Assembly (NCBI RefSeq): GCF_963259705.1
Contig: NC_081844.1
Location: 24,196,294-24,260,293 of the forward strand
Source: Myotis daubentonii
Lineage: Eukaryota > Chordata > Mammalia > Chiroptera > Vespertilionidae
DNA: 64,000 bases
Direction of reading: 5' to 3'
The position numbers and the translations under genes are program-made. Shown one piece after another: positions 44,450 through 56,040 of this stretch (positions are counted from its first letter, which is position 1; each line of letters opens with the position of its first letter). The notes below the pieces were generated by a model. That model searched no databases. It was not told where the DNA came from and worked only from the letters and a program-made list of their open reading frames with translations.

Positions 44450-45160
44450 TTCACCCCGCCAGCGAGGCCCCGCCCACCAAGCCCAGGTCCCGCCCCAACC
44501 CCTGCCCATTGGACGTAAACCCGTCCCCAGCCCTGTCCATTCCCCCAACTCCACTCGCCGGTCCTTCTGACCCAACCCCATAGCCTAACCTCACCCCCTC
44601 AGGCAATTAAACTAGAATTTCTCCTCTCCTCCGAGGTTGGACATTTAAGTCAACCTCCCAGCACTGTCTGAACCTTCTCTGGACCTGAGAACCAAAGCCC
44701 CGGCTACTTCCGTTCCCGGGGCCCCAAGACCGGAAGCGGAAGTGCGCTGGGGCAACGGCGGCAACGGCGGTGGCGGCGTCTAGCTGCTCTGCAGGGACCC
44801 CGCGGCGTGCTGCGGTGGGGCGTGTGTCCTCCTTTTTGCTGGTGCTGTCCGGCGGCTCGGAAGGGCGGGGAGGGCCCCGAGGGGCCGGGCGGCCTGGGAC
44901 AGCTGCCTTGGCTGAGGTGCTTCCTCCCGTGGTTGCCTCGGGGCCGGGATGGATTGAGTACAGTTCGGACTTGCAGCCGCGTCCCCACCTTCTCCGGCCG
45001 GGTACCTCGTCCCCAGGTAACCCCCTTCCGGCAGACGGGACTCATCCATCTCCCAAAAGGGAAATCGCGAAGTACAGTGCAGGCCCTGCAGCTCAGGAAT
45101 GGTGACACCGGCCAGCCCCAGTTCACCGGGCTCCCCGGGTTTATAGGGCCCTACTGTCGC
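44450..45160 (+). promoter_or_regulatory. ZNF333: CpG-island promoter of ZNF333
   Basis: The only CpG-rich block of the window. Upstream are GC boxes (ccccgcccacc, ggtcccgcccc, 44460-44500) and an inverted CCAAT box (cattgg, 44509). At 44705-44740 there are ETS-type cores (cttccg, ccggaagcggaagtg). A GGC-repeat first exon starts about 44745. There is no TATA box. The block lies at the right distance before the coding exons, and the direction is set by them. Confidence 0.75.
44745..45016 (+). other. ZNF333: ZNF333 exon 1, probably untranslated
   Basis: From the ETS cluster to a good donor (ccccag then gtaacc) at 45016/45017. The start is a guess from the promoter and the end is set by the donor. 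Open frames here have no family match and reflect high GC. Confidence 0.5.
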
Positions 45161-45446
45161 CCTTATGCAAGATAACTGTGCATAAGCAATTCCCATTTCA
45201 TTTAATGTGACATTTCATATTACTATCCAGCTCGGCAATGGGAAAGTTCGGTCTAAGACTACATGTACAAATTGGTTCGAATGACTTGTCAAGTAAATTT
45301 TTAAAAATGGAATGCATCTTCTATCAAGGAATGAGCTAGATGACGATTTTTTTTTTTGTGACTGACGATTTGCAGTTCCTAAATTTAGGACCTGTTAACG
45401 TAGCTTTTGTTGCCTTTTCCTTTCATATCTCTTCCTTCTTTCTTTT

Positions 45447-45663
45447 ATTTTTAAAATGTATTTTTATTGATTTCAGAGAGGAAGGGAGGGGGGGGGAGAG
45501 AGATAGAAACATCAATGATGAGAGAGAATCATGGATCGGCTGCCTCCTGCACACCCCACACTGGGGATGGAGCCCGCAACCCGGGCACATGCCCTGACGG
45601 GGAATGAACCCTGACCTCCTAGTTCATGAGTCCATGCTCAACCGCTAGCCATGTCAACTGGGC
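45447..45663 (-). mobile_element. VES SINE (older)
   Basis: Antisense copy with the G-run and tagccatgtcaactgggct end, in ZNF333 intron 1. Confidence 0.88.
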
Positions 45664-46148
45664 TTTTAATTTGTGACTTTGTGAATATCAGTTTTTTTTT
45701 TTTTTTTCACTGCGAGGTGAGGGTGTCTTCAGAAAAGCTATTTCTCAGTTATGTCACAAATCTTATCAAGGAAAAGTAAACAATTCAGTTCTCTTTACTT
45801 TGGCACAGTTACCTGAAGCCTGTAAGTACCACAAGCTTCAAAACATGGGACTCCAGGAAAAAGATGACATAGTTTTGTTAGTAATGGGAATTGAAATTGA
45901 GTTGGCCATAAATGGGACGTCTTCTTTTAAATTTTTATTTTAAATAATAGGGTTAAAGTTCACTCTACTCAGAAATGAGGAAAAAAATAATTCTGGAGGA
46001 AAACTAAACATCAGATTTCAATTTTATGAGTGAGATGTTTGTTTTCAGAAAGAATACATGTTTCACCTTGCCTTTTTAGAAAGAATCAACATTACTTAAA
46101 GACATCTGAAGTCTCTTGTGGATTGTATTATGTGAACAAGCATTTGAA

Positions 46149-46225
46149 AAAAACTTTATTGTTGAGAATATTACAGATGTCTCCCTATCTTCCCCCATAG
46201 CTCCCCTCCACCTGGTTTCCACCCC
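46149..46225 (-). mobile_element. L1 3' terminal fragment, antisense
   Basis: Block agaatattacagatgtctccc followed by a C-rich stretch, like 32600-32748. Confidence 0.6.
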
Positions 46226-46613
46226 ACCCCAGCCTAGTGGGTTCCAGGATCCAGAAAAGAAAAGCCAAAGTAGAGAAAACAAAATGTGGAATGGATGAGC
46301 CAGGTTGGGGAGGAAGGCATGGCCCTGAAGGTCATTATAAACTTTGGATCTTGTTCTAAGGCCATTGATTGGGAAGCCCCTGAATCAGAATTTGAAGCAG
46401 GGGAGTGACATGATTTTATTTGCCATATAGACAGAACAGCAGTTGCTGGATGGAGCATGGCGTTGGGGATAGGTGGAGTCAGTATATAGGAACTTGGATA
46501 ATTTCAGGACTTAGATGATGGTAGTTGGGTTGTGAGGATGCCTGTGGAATTGGGGAAGATGCCATGGTTGAAACACATGTGAGAGGTAGAATTGAGTTTG
46601 GTGATATAAAGCA

Positions 46614-47072
46614 GGTGTTGGCAAACTTTGGCCTGTGGGCTAAATCGGACCCAATGCTGGTTCCTATAAATAGTTTTATTGGAATGCATTTTATAAAATG
46701 TGTTTTTTAAAAAATGTATATTTTATTGATTTTTTTACAGAGAGGAAGGGAGAGGGATAGAGAGTTAGAAACATCAATGAAAGAGAAACATCGATCAGCT
46801 GCCTCCTGCACACCCCCTACTGGGGATGTGCCCACAACCAAGGTACATGCCCTTGACTGGAATCGAACCTGGGACCCTTCAGTTCGCAGGCTGACGCTCA
46901 ATCTACTGAGCCAAACCAGTTAGGGCAAATGTTTTTTTTTTTTTTTTAATGGCTGTTTTTGTGCTGCAACTGCAGTTAAATAGTTGCTATAGAGACCATA
47001 TTGCCCATAAGTCCTAAGATATTTACTGTCTGGTCTTTTACAGTAAAGAAGAAGTTTGCCAACCCCTAGTAT
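46614..47072 (+). mobile_element. hAT-Charlie MER element interrupted by VES
   Basis: Left end gcaggtgttggcaaactttgg, right end aagtttgccaacccctag. It is split by an antisense VES at 46708-46925. A related tail (aaaactttatttacaaaaac) appears at 48384-48432. Confidence 0.85.
46708..46925 (-). mobile_element. VES SINE nested in MER element
   Basis: Antisense, near consensus, with aaatgttttttt-type duplications. Confidence 0.93.
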
Positions 47073-47502
47073 ATAAAGTGCTTAGTATGCATCAAGTGCT
47101 GTGCTGGTGGTGGGATTTGGGGTCCTGAAAAAAAGTGGACATAGTCCTATACTTAGTTTATGTCGTGGTTGGAGAGAGGGAGTCAATATCACCTAAATAA
47201 ATAAATATAAAAATCACAACTGGATAAGGGCAGTGGAGGAAAAGTGGAGGTTGTTAGGGGTATTTTGAGGGGATATAAGAGAAAAAATGATCCTTTTATT
47301 AGGGGAGAGGCAATAGTAGAAATGGTCATCTGCCATGGTCTGAAAGGTGGCGTGGGGCTCAATATGTTGCTTATTGGGTTTTTCACTTGGTCACCCCGAT
47401 GGTGGCCCACAAAAATGCAATTATCTGAGTTAAACCCCTGTTTGGTGTTCTTCTTCCAGCCTCACCTCTTCTTATGCTCGGTCTCCTTGAATTGCAGGGA
47501 GG

Positions 47503-47541
47503 ATGCCTACTGAGACCTTAAACCCTGGGGCTGGTGTCACG
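47503..47541 (+). CDS. ZNF333: ZNF333 exon 2 with possible start codon
   Basis: An exon-like block from acceptor ttgaattgcag (exon start 47498) to donor gtgagg at 47542. It has one ATG, opening 13 codons (MPTETLNPGAGVT) that end in phase 0, in frame with the KRAB exon if that starts at GAA 48571. Human protein, as I recall it, starts MESVTF, so the human ATG may sit where this sequence has ACG at the exon end. Which start is used here is open. Confidence 0.5.
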
Positions 47542-47849
47542 GTGAGGGGTTGGGGATTCGGGTTGGTGGGAGTAGATAATTAGGAGTCCTGAGCTCTGTC
47601 CCCTCTCTCCTCACCATCAGCTAAGGAAGAAAAGGGAGGGGAAGTGTGGAGCGTCTTCTGCCCTGCTCCAGGGGACCTGGCGACCTCCTTCAGTGCATGA
47701 CCTCTGGTGGGAAGTGGCTTTGGAGGAGGGGCTCTGCCTAATTCTGGAGTCTGAGTGCAGAGTGGGGCTCATTTAGAGCTGGCCATCCTTGCTCTCCCTT
47801 GTGAGACCTACCATAAACACATGGCTGTAGTAATTTAAGTTTAAATGAA

Positions 47850-48020
47850 TGAAAAGCCAATAAAATTTAAAAAGTCTGTTTCTTAGTCGCCCGAGCCACA
47901 TTTCTCAAGCACTCGGTAGCCACTTGGGCTGGTGGCTGCCCTTTTTGGCAAGTGCAGACATTGAACATTCCCATCATCCCAGAGAGCTCTACTAGACAGT
48001 GCTGCCCCAGAGAATTCTGA
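47850..48020. mobile_element. MER3-like hAT fragment
   Basis: Blocks gtagccacttgggctggtgg and ctctactagacagtgctgcc fit a MER3 type. In the intron before the first KRAB exon. Confidence 0.55.
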
Positions 48021-48570
48021 ACTTACAGGCTATAAAACTTTTCAGTTGCAACAAAAGTCCTATTTTAACGGGCATAAAATATTACTAACTGTGTGTATAT
48101 AAGTCTTGGGAGGGGACCTAGAGACTGAAGCAATCAAACCCAAACTTCTGATGCCTTAAATAAGGAGTTTAGGAAAAACTCTCTAAGCTCAGAAGTACAG
48201 GCCTTGCCATCACTGGTCAGTGAAGTGACAAAGAGAGCCAAAACGTATACTTTTGGGTTTGTCAAAATGTTAAAAGAAAGTAAATATTTTTAGCTTGGTG
48301 AGTCATGTGATCTCTGTTGCAGCAAGTGCTCAATTCTACCTTTGTAGCAAAAAATAGCCATGGAGATAGGTAAATAAATGGCATGGCTGTTTGCCAATAA
48401 AACTTTATTTACAAAAACAAATGGCAGGTGGGCTTTGCTGAACACTGGAATGGAGAGAGCTCCCTGTCTGAATGTTCTTGCGCTGGGTTTCCCTTCCCCA
48501 GTGATAATCAGTTGTCCTGCAGAATGGAGAGGGTGGTCCTTGCTGAGCCAGAATATCTGTGCTGTCTTAC

Positions 48571-48694
48571 GAATCAGTCATTTTCCAGGATGTGGCAGTG
48601 GGTCTCATCTGGGAGTGGGCGTTGCTGGGCGGTGCTCGGAGGAACCTATGCAGATTTGGAATACTGGACAACTCTAGGACACTGGCTCCTAGGG
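48571..48694 (+). CDS. ZNF333: ZNF333 exon 3 (first, diverged KRAB module)
   Basis: Encodes ESVIFQDVAVGLIWEWALL, then GGARRNLCRFGILDNSRTL, an open 41-codon match to human ESVTFEDVAVEFIQEWALL and DSARRSLCKYRMLDQCRTL. The KRAB core residues are changed: EEW is WEW, the MLE-type motif is ILD. TRIM28 binding by this module is therefore unlikely. Donor gtaagg. The expected acceptor AG just before GAA is absent (the sequence is tcttac/gaatcag), and the nearest AG would start the exon at 48577. Confidence 0.88.
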
Positions 48695-49044
48695 GTAAGG
48701 CTGGCATCAAATCGCATAAGTGCCTGCCACATGACCACAAATATGTGGTACGGACTTCGTGGTGATTACCGTTCACTAGTTTCCACAGGATAACAGCATT
48801 GGCTTAATTTTTTCCATGGTCAGGACTTGTGCTAGTCTCAGTGACTTTGGGCTTGAGCTTCAGGGCTTAGAGAACCTCAGCCCCAGAGAGGAGTGTGTTT
48901 GTGGTTTGGGCCCTGGGTTCGGTGATCATTTTGCTACCTTTGTACTCATTCATTGTCTTGAGCTGAAGCTGGGAGGCTGGTAGGGAAGCATTTGTTTTCC
49001 TCTGCAAGCCCTCCGTCAGCATGTGCGCCTTTCTCCATGAGCAG

Positions 49045-49134
49045 GGGCACCACCGTGCAAACCCAGGCTTGCCTTCCAGGTGGGGCCAAGAGAAGAGCTG
49101 AGGGCAGCAGACCGAGGCGTTCTGTGTGTTGTGG
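49045..49134 (+). CDS. ZNF333: ZNF333 exon 4 (KRAB-B-like)
   Basis: Acceptor ccatgagcag. It reads APPCKPRLAFQVGPREELR then AADRGVL, aligned with human TPPCKPSCVSQLGQRAEPK and ATERGIL. Two in-phase donors are possible, after 49134 (gtgggt) or 49146 (gtcagt). The human length lies between the two. Confidence 0.82.
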
Positions 49135-49344
49135 GTGGGTGTGTGGGTCAGTACCAGGGGACGCAGAGATCTTGTGACCAACCCTATTATGGGTTGGTAC
49201 CTGGAAAGTATCAGTCTTAGAGCATTTTAAAGGCCCTCTATTTTTAGGGGAAATAGGCTATTTGGTATGAGGTTTCTCAAGTAAGTTGCGTGAGCTTTTT
49301 TCTGTTTTGACATTATAGCTCTTTGGTTTCAGAAAAAGATATGT

Positions 49345-50010
49345 TCCCCTTTTTTTTTTTTTAAGAAAATTTGCCATATTCACAAACCACAAGATACAAC
49401 CTTTTAAACTGCGTAATTCAGTGTTTTGTTTTAGCATATTTACAAAATTGTGTTATCACCACTACTGAACTCCAGAATATTTCCATCATCTCGAAATGAA
49501 ACCTATGCCTGTTATCAGTCACTCCCCACTCACCTCCCTCCAGCCCTTGACATCCATTGATCTGCTTTCTATTTATATTGATTTTCCTGTTCTGGACATT
49601 TCATATAAATAATCATATGACATGTGACCTTTGTTATGTCATCTTTCACTCAGTATAACATTTTTGAGATTCATCCATGTTGTAGCATGCATCATTCTTT
49701 CCATTGTATGGATGGACCACATTTTGTTTACCAAATCAGTTATTGATGGACATTATACTTTTTGGCAATGTGAATATGTTGTTGTGAACATTCATGTACA
49801 AGATTTCATGTGGACATATTTTTAGTTTTCTTGAGTATATCCTTAGGAATGAAGTTGCTGGGCATATGGTAACCCTGTGTTTAACTTTTTGAGGAACTAC
49901 CAAACTGTTGTCTAAAAACAGGTGCACCATTCTATGTTCCCACAGTGGTGGCTGAAGGTTTTGATTTCTCTACATCTCTACCCACATTGATTGCCCAATT
50001 CCTCTTTAAG
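49345..50010 (-). mobile_element. L1 3' end, antisense (old)
   Basis: Blocks tgtgttatcaccactactga, tggacatttcatataaataa and gagtatatccttaggaatga. Confidence 0.82.
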
Positions 50011-50319
50011 TTAAACATTTCTAAGTGTGTTGTCTAATTGCTTCTTACTTGTTTGTCTGATAACATTCTTTCTGGCAACGTCATTCTCATTCTCCATGGA
50101 ATCTTTTGCTCGGAAAAATAGCCTCTCATTTCCTCCTTGTTCCTGTCGCTTCCAAATTCCATACACAGCTCTACTTGCTTTGCTTTCCTTTCAGTATCTC
50201 CCCAAGTTTAGGATCAATATTAAAAAAACCCCACATTTTTTTATGTGTCAATTTCATATCACCATTTCTTTCTGAACAAAGTGTCTTTTTTTTTTTTTTT
50301 TGGTTACATTTCATTTTAG

Positions 50320-50402
50320 ATTGGGAATCTCAACCTAAAGCCAAAGAGTCTACTCCTATGCAGGATATTTTGGAGGAAAATTCATCTCATGATTTGCAAA
50401 TG
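50320..50402 (+). CDS. ZNF333: ZNF333 exon 5 (linker)
   Basis: 83 bases, phase 1 to 0, acceptor tcattttag after a long T-run, donor gtaaga. Encodes WESQPKAKESTPMQDILEE then NSSHDLQM; human has WESQLKPEELPSMQDLLEE. Confidence 0.94.
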
Positions 50403-52692
50403 GTAAGATTCACGGCAGGTGATCCTTTATTTCCTCTTATTGGAGAAGTTGATGATACGAGGACACTGTGACTATGACTGTTCACACAGTCCATGAACTC
50501 TACCTGTTTGTTGCTCAAGACTCTTTCTTCATATACAGTTCTTCCAAGTAAACATTCCCATTGGTGTGAGTCAGACATCGATTGTGTGAAATGTGATTTA
50601 TCTGCAGCAATGATGAGAGACATGATGTCTGTTAGGGCAGCCCCAGGACAGTTATGAATGTGAGAGAGCCTGGTGGTGGAGCCTGCAGTGTCTTCGAAGA
50701 ACTCAACCTGTGTAAACAAGGTGCGCCTCTTCAAAATGCTGAAAATGTACCTCTGTTGGGAGCATCCCTGGGTGCGGCACAGATGCCGGAGAGCTTTTCA
50801 TCATCATCCATCCCTTGTCAGGAGCAAACTTTGCCTGGAGAGAAGACATCTCCAGGATTTAACTGTGGCGCGAAAGGCTTCTGGAGGAATCTTACCCGGA
50901 CATGAACAAGAGAACCCACAGCAGAGAGGGCCACACTGATTATAAAGAGTGTGGGAAAGTTGTCAGGGATCCCTCCCTGCTTCGGAGACAAGTTCAGACC
51001 CCAGACTGCAAAGAAGCCCTTTTCAAAGTGGAGAAGAACCTTCAGAACCAGCTTGTACATTACAGTGTATGAGAAGATACACATGGAGCCCCTCCATCCC
51101 CGCTTTGGCTCTGAGTTCCTGCTTTCTCAAACTGCAGGAGCTTCCGAAACGTGGGTTCCCATTGTTGGGAATTTTGAGGGTTAGGGTTTAGGTAGAGGGA
51201 CACACAAAGCCCAGCTTCAACCCTGGACTGGGCCTCCTTGTCCCAGAGTCAGTGAGACCTCTGGGTTCCCTCAGTCTGCACACCTTTCCCGCTGTTATGG
51301 ATGGTGTTGACCTCTGTGCATCATAGATGCTGGCCCAGGGGAAGGGGTGGCGTGGCCTGGGTTGTAGAGACCTCTGTCCTGTTCCTGTGCCCTAGGCATG
51401 GGGAGCCTCACCCTGCATAGCCTCGTATGGGCTGCGGGGCAGCCAAAACCCTTACCCTGCACAGCTTGCAACAGACCCCAGGGCAGCTGAGACCCCCTCC
51501 TCCCCAGGTCCTCGATGTCCTTGTCTTACATTCTTGTTTAGGTAGAGGATATCTTCCAGTAGCTGCTTGGAAAAGGGCATGTGCTTTTTGAGAACGTGAG
51601 ATCTGCAAATGTGTTATTGGAGCTGCTGGATTGCAGGGGCCTCATCTGCCAGGATCGGTGCAGTAACCCCTTACCGAGCATCCCTGGAGCTCTCGGTGTT
51701 TGCTGAATGTAGGAATGAACAGAGAGGTGCTGCTGAAGGCATCTCCAGGCCCTCACCGTCTCCATGTTTTGACTGAGGTGGACTGTGGGAGGAGGAAGGA
51801 TGCCACGACGGGCAGGTCCTCTCTGGTTTCTGTGGCTCTTTCCTCTCAGCATGGGGCTCCAGCACCTTCCGCAGAACTCCAGTCCCGCTCAGTAGGGAGC
51901 ACTGAGTGTGGGAGAGGAGGGGTCTCCTGCTGCATCTGAGCCCCAGGAAATAGGCAGTCACAGAATGTCCTGAGTGGGCAGAGGAGATCCACTTCCAGAC
52001 ACATGTGGAGAAGTTGAGCAGTTCATCTCTAAGACACATCAGCCACAGGTGGTCGAGTTGGATTTGGAGCTGGGAGTTGAATGCAGGCCTAACTCCTTAG
52101 GCCACCATCTCAAGAGGCAGAAGGGAGAGAGGGAAGAGTGTAGGTCAGAGCCTTTATTGGGGTTTCCACAGGGCTGGCGAGTTTGAATAATTCTGGGGGA
52201 CCTGGTTGTCTGGCACCTGGTCTGGGTGCTTTAGGATGGGGGAGTATTGGTTGTATGAGAAGTGGCCAGGGAGGTGGTTCTCGGTAGCATGGGAGACGTA
52301 AACAACTGGCCGGTAATTTGGCCCTATGATTGGTGGATGCCAAATATACAAACACAGAATCTAAGAAAACACAGACCATGGTTCATACTCAGAACCGAGG
52401 GCTTCCAACCTTTCTGTGATCAAACATCCTGTAGTGCCTCTGAGGGCTTGTGGCCTCACCTCCAGCCAGGGCCCCCCGAAACCAGAAGGGGTCAGGTCTG
52501 TCGTGATCTGCCCTTGGAGACCCTTGGTGGTGGGTGGTGCCTTCAGTGGAGTAAAAGAGTCATCAGGTCTGAAACTGCCAGACCCATGTGCCCCAATTTC
52601 TGACTTCACTATTCCTAAACCAAGGGTCTCTGAGGCCAAGAAAAACTTCAGCTACCTTTGTCCTGATCAGCATTTTCCACATCTTTTCTTAG
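50403..52692 (+). other. ZNF333 intron 5, no repeat recognised
   Basis: About 2.3 kb of largely unique, moderately GC-rich sequence without a clear exon. 50890-51080 has a finger-like phrase (agagtgtgggaaagttgtc) that may be a decayed zinc-finger or KRAB-family fragment; it has no intact finger. Confidence 0.45.
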
Positions 52693-52809
52693 GGGCCAGG
52701 GCTTAATTTGAGGATGCAGATCCGGCCCAGGATGGGAGAGAGGGAGATACTTTCACCTCCAGAGGACCAGCCACCTCTCTGGGAGTCACCTTGGCCTTCT
52801 GGATACACA
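52693..52809 (+). CDS. ZNF333: ZNF333 exon 6 (linker)
   Basis: 117 bases, phase 0 to 0, acceptor ttttcttag, donor gtaagt. Encodes GPGLNLRMQIRPRMGEREI then PPEDQPPLWESPWPSGYT, against human GPGLFLRMQLVPSIEERET and REDRPALQEPPWSLGCT. Confidence 0.93.
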
Positions 52810-53855
52810 GTAAGTTTGGGAGGGGGTTTGCTGCAGGGGCCTCAGCCCGTAAGGCCAGGGTTTAGGCTATCTGTAAATGAGGAGGCCAGAGGGGAAGAAG
52901 CATCTAGGGCCCACTGTTGGAAACTTGAACATGCTGGAGGCCTTGGCTTAATTCCTAGTAAGAACTGAACAGGCCCTAGCATTTCTTCATAGAAGGCAAA
53001 CCTTGAAGGTGGCAGATGGCAGGGATTAGCACTCTGACCTTGCCTTTTTTGGTCCAGCCTTTCTTCCTTCCAGTCTTTCCACCCTCACAAACATCAGGAA
53101 ACCTATAGGAATGAGCAGGTCCGGTGATCCAAGGGCTGGGTTAGGAGTGTCCAGGCTGATGACTGAGAGTGTCAGAAAGGGACACTTCCCCGAGGAGAAG
53201 GGGCCTCCCACCAGCCCCTGCCCATCACCTGCCCTCAGAGACCTGTGCATTTACTTCCCATCCACCACCAAGTCCTGCGAGCTTTTCTGCCAAGCCATAC
53301 CCTACTTTTGACTTCTCTCTTGTCCCCCCTGCGACCACCCTTCCTGGAGTCACCAGGAACTGCTTTTAACAGACTCCCGCTTCCACTGGTCCCACTCGGC
53401 ATAGAGGCCAGCAGCATCCCTTAGAAGTGCAGGTCAGGTTAGATACCTTTCCAGAGAGAGCAGCTACCAGTAGAGAACCATTCAAATCCTTTCTTCCACC
53501 ACAGGGCTTCCTTCCTAACTCCCCTCATTTCCATGGGTTCATGCCTTCTACTCCTACCCCTCAACCTGCTGGCACCCACTGCTAGCTTTGCTCCAGCGTT
53601 TCCCCCACAGCTGGAGGCTGCTCAGAGGAGGCCTCCTCCACAGGGGCCCCTTTTCTCTATCCTTGGAGTTGCAGTTCTAACACAGTGGTTAGCCTTGTCC
53701 TGAAGGATTGGGTCACTCTGGGCAGGTAATCAGGGCATGTCCTCGTATCACATGTTCTCCAAATCAGGACCAGTCATGAGTTCAGTCAGTGAGCAGGTGT
53801 GAATGGATCCCTTCCGTCACCATGTGGCTCTAATCTGTCCCTGTCACTCCTCCAG

Positions 53856-53940
53856 GGACTGAAGGCGGCTGTGCAGATTCGGGGGGTTGCCACGCCGGAG
53901 CCTGCACTGGGCCTTCCCGACCCCTGGGCCAAGGGTTCTG
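53856..53940 (+). CDS. ZNF333: ZNF333 exon 7 (linker)
   Basis: 85 bases, phase 0 to 1, acceptor tcctccag, donor gtgagt. Encodes GLKAAVQIRGVATPEPALG then PDPWAKGS; human begins GLKAAMQIQRVVIPVPTLG. Confidence 0.92.
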
Positions 53941-54204
53941 GTGAGTGAGTCCTGGTGGAGTCAGTCAGAGGGCCTGGCTGTCCTGTGGGAACTTGCATCT
54001 CCAGCCTTCATTTCCTCTGATGGCAGTAAGAATACTTAGAGGCCTCTCTCATTATCTGTGTGTTCAAGGGGAAAGACATTTCACAGTTCTCAGGTTTCTG
54101 TTTTTTTGGGTTTCAGATCTTTCTGTTTTGAAAAAGTAGGTCCTAGTGTCAACAACAAACATGCTCTTTAACCAAAGGAGCTATTGTCATAAAACAATTG
54201 CTAT

Positions 54205-54410
54205 AGCCCTGGCCAAGTGGCTCAGTTGATTGGAGCATTGTCCTGTATGTCAAAAGGTTGCAGGTTCGATCCCCAGTCTGGCCATCTATGGGAGGCAACC
54301 AATTGATGTTTCTGTCTCTCTCTTTCCCCCTCTCTCTTTCTTTTTCTCTCTCTCTCTCTCAAATATATCCTCAGGTGAGGATTAAGATAATTGATATTAA
54401 AATTGACATA
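54205..54410 (+). mobile_element. VES SINE (older)
   Basis: Head agccctggccaagtggctcag, CT tract, A-rich end. Confidence 0.9.
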
Positions 54411-54599
54411 TATATAAAAAAAAAAGCAGGTCCCACTCAGCTGTGGCAAAAGGCCAGACCTCTCTTTAGGAGAGATTACATTGTTTACTACACAATTATG
54501 TAAAAGGCACATTTCCTGAAAAGTAGGGGAAAAATTCTGGAGGACAGACAGCATCTTAACTTTAATTGCAGGCACTGGATTACATCATAATTACTGTAT

Positions 54600-56040
54600 C
54601 AAGTAGTTTGGCCAGATACTGTGCTGTTTGGAGAGAGTTTGGAGAGAGGATTTCAGGCCTAGGAACAGCTTCTGTAAAACCTCTCAGGGCCTGATATGCC
54701 CAGGGGCGGGCCCATGGGAGGCTGTGGAAGGGGCAGAGGGAAGTGGAGAGTGGTACGAGCTGACGAGAGTGAATGGGCTCCAGATCATTTAGGGCCTGGA
54801 AGCGTGGGAACAGAACCCTGGCTTATGTCCTAAGGCTACTGAGAGTAGGGGCGCATTTAAGTGAGTGGTACCGTACACCTAACAGAACTCACAGCACCTG
54901 GGAGGATGATGGGCTTCAGGGAATATGTGAGTGGTGGATGAAGGCAGTTAGGAATGGAATGATGGCAACCTAGAGTTGGGGCGAGTGTCCCAAAGACCAC
55001 TCCCAAGTTTGGTGACTTACTAGAAGGTCTCATAGGGCACAGCATATAGTTGTATGCGTGGCTATGGTTTATCGCAGTGAAAGGATACCAAGCAAAATCA
55101 GCCAAGGGAAAAGGTGCATGGGGGTGAAGTCTGGAGGGAACGAGGCACAGCTTCCAGACTCCTCTCCCAGCAGAATTACATGGGAAGCACTTAATTCCCC
55201 TCAGTGGGCTGGGACAACACATGCAAAGTGTTGTCTGCCAGGGAGGCTCATTAGAGACTCAGCACCCAGGGTTTTCACTAGTGGCTGGGCATGTAGGCAC
55301 CCTCTGCCCAGAACATACCTACGTTCCAGACTCCTAGAAGGGAAGCAGGCATTCAGCACAAACTACACTGTAGAAACTGTTTAAGCAGAGTGAACTCCTC
55401 TTATCAGGTAGGGTGGTAGGATCCCTCTTGAAATTCAAGTTTCCAGACCCTAGCCAAGGTCCAACTTTGCCATCAGGCCTTGCTAAGGAGCACCGTCAAG
55501 CCTTCTGTGTTAACTTTTATCTGCACGGTAGGTAAGCATGGAACATTCATTCTAAGACACGTAGGAGGTCAAATTGAGACAGTTTGATGAGTAGTATGTA
55601 CATTTCATTTACCAGATGATCCAGAGCATTTATGTGCCAAATGCCGTGCGGGGAGCAGGGTTGTGACATCTAAGTCATGAGGGAGTGACATTTAAGTGGA
55701 TCCAGAAGGGAGAAAGTATGATGTGGCATTAGCCATGGTGAGGACAGGGTTAGGAGGAAAGGAAATGGGTGGGTGGAGTTGGGGAGAGGTGGGTGCTTCA
55801 AGTAGAGATGTCACTACTGATTTACTTTTTGGGGGATTAAATTTTGGGGTCTGTCGGGTGTCAGAGAGGGGAGAGATTTCACATCTGAGGCAGGGATGTC
55901 ACTTCCTGAGATTGGGAACACTGGAAGAGGAATAGCCTTTGAGAAGAAGGTGGTGAGCGCATTTTGTGTGTGTGTGTGTGTGTGTGTGGGGGGGGGTGGG
56001 GAGGGGTGGGAATGAAACAAATTTATATCTCATAGTTCTA
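54600..56040 (+). other. ZNF333 intron 7, mostly unique
   Basis: I see no exon. A (GT)n plus G-run simple repeat lies at 55964-56010. Confidence 0.5.

Noticed and set aside
44704..45196. Long frames on both strands in the CpG island
   Set aside because: Expected from high GC. No family motif, and the region reads as promoter plus untranslated exon.
50890..51080. Zinc-finger-like phrase in ZNF333 intron 5
   Set aside because: Only a short gtgggaaag-type resemblance; no intact Cys/His finger can be read.
54258..54575. Frames rich in S, L or R, E near CT runs
   Set aside because: Low-complexity translation of the VES CT tract.
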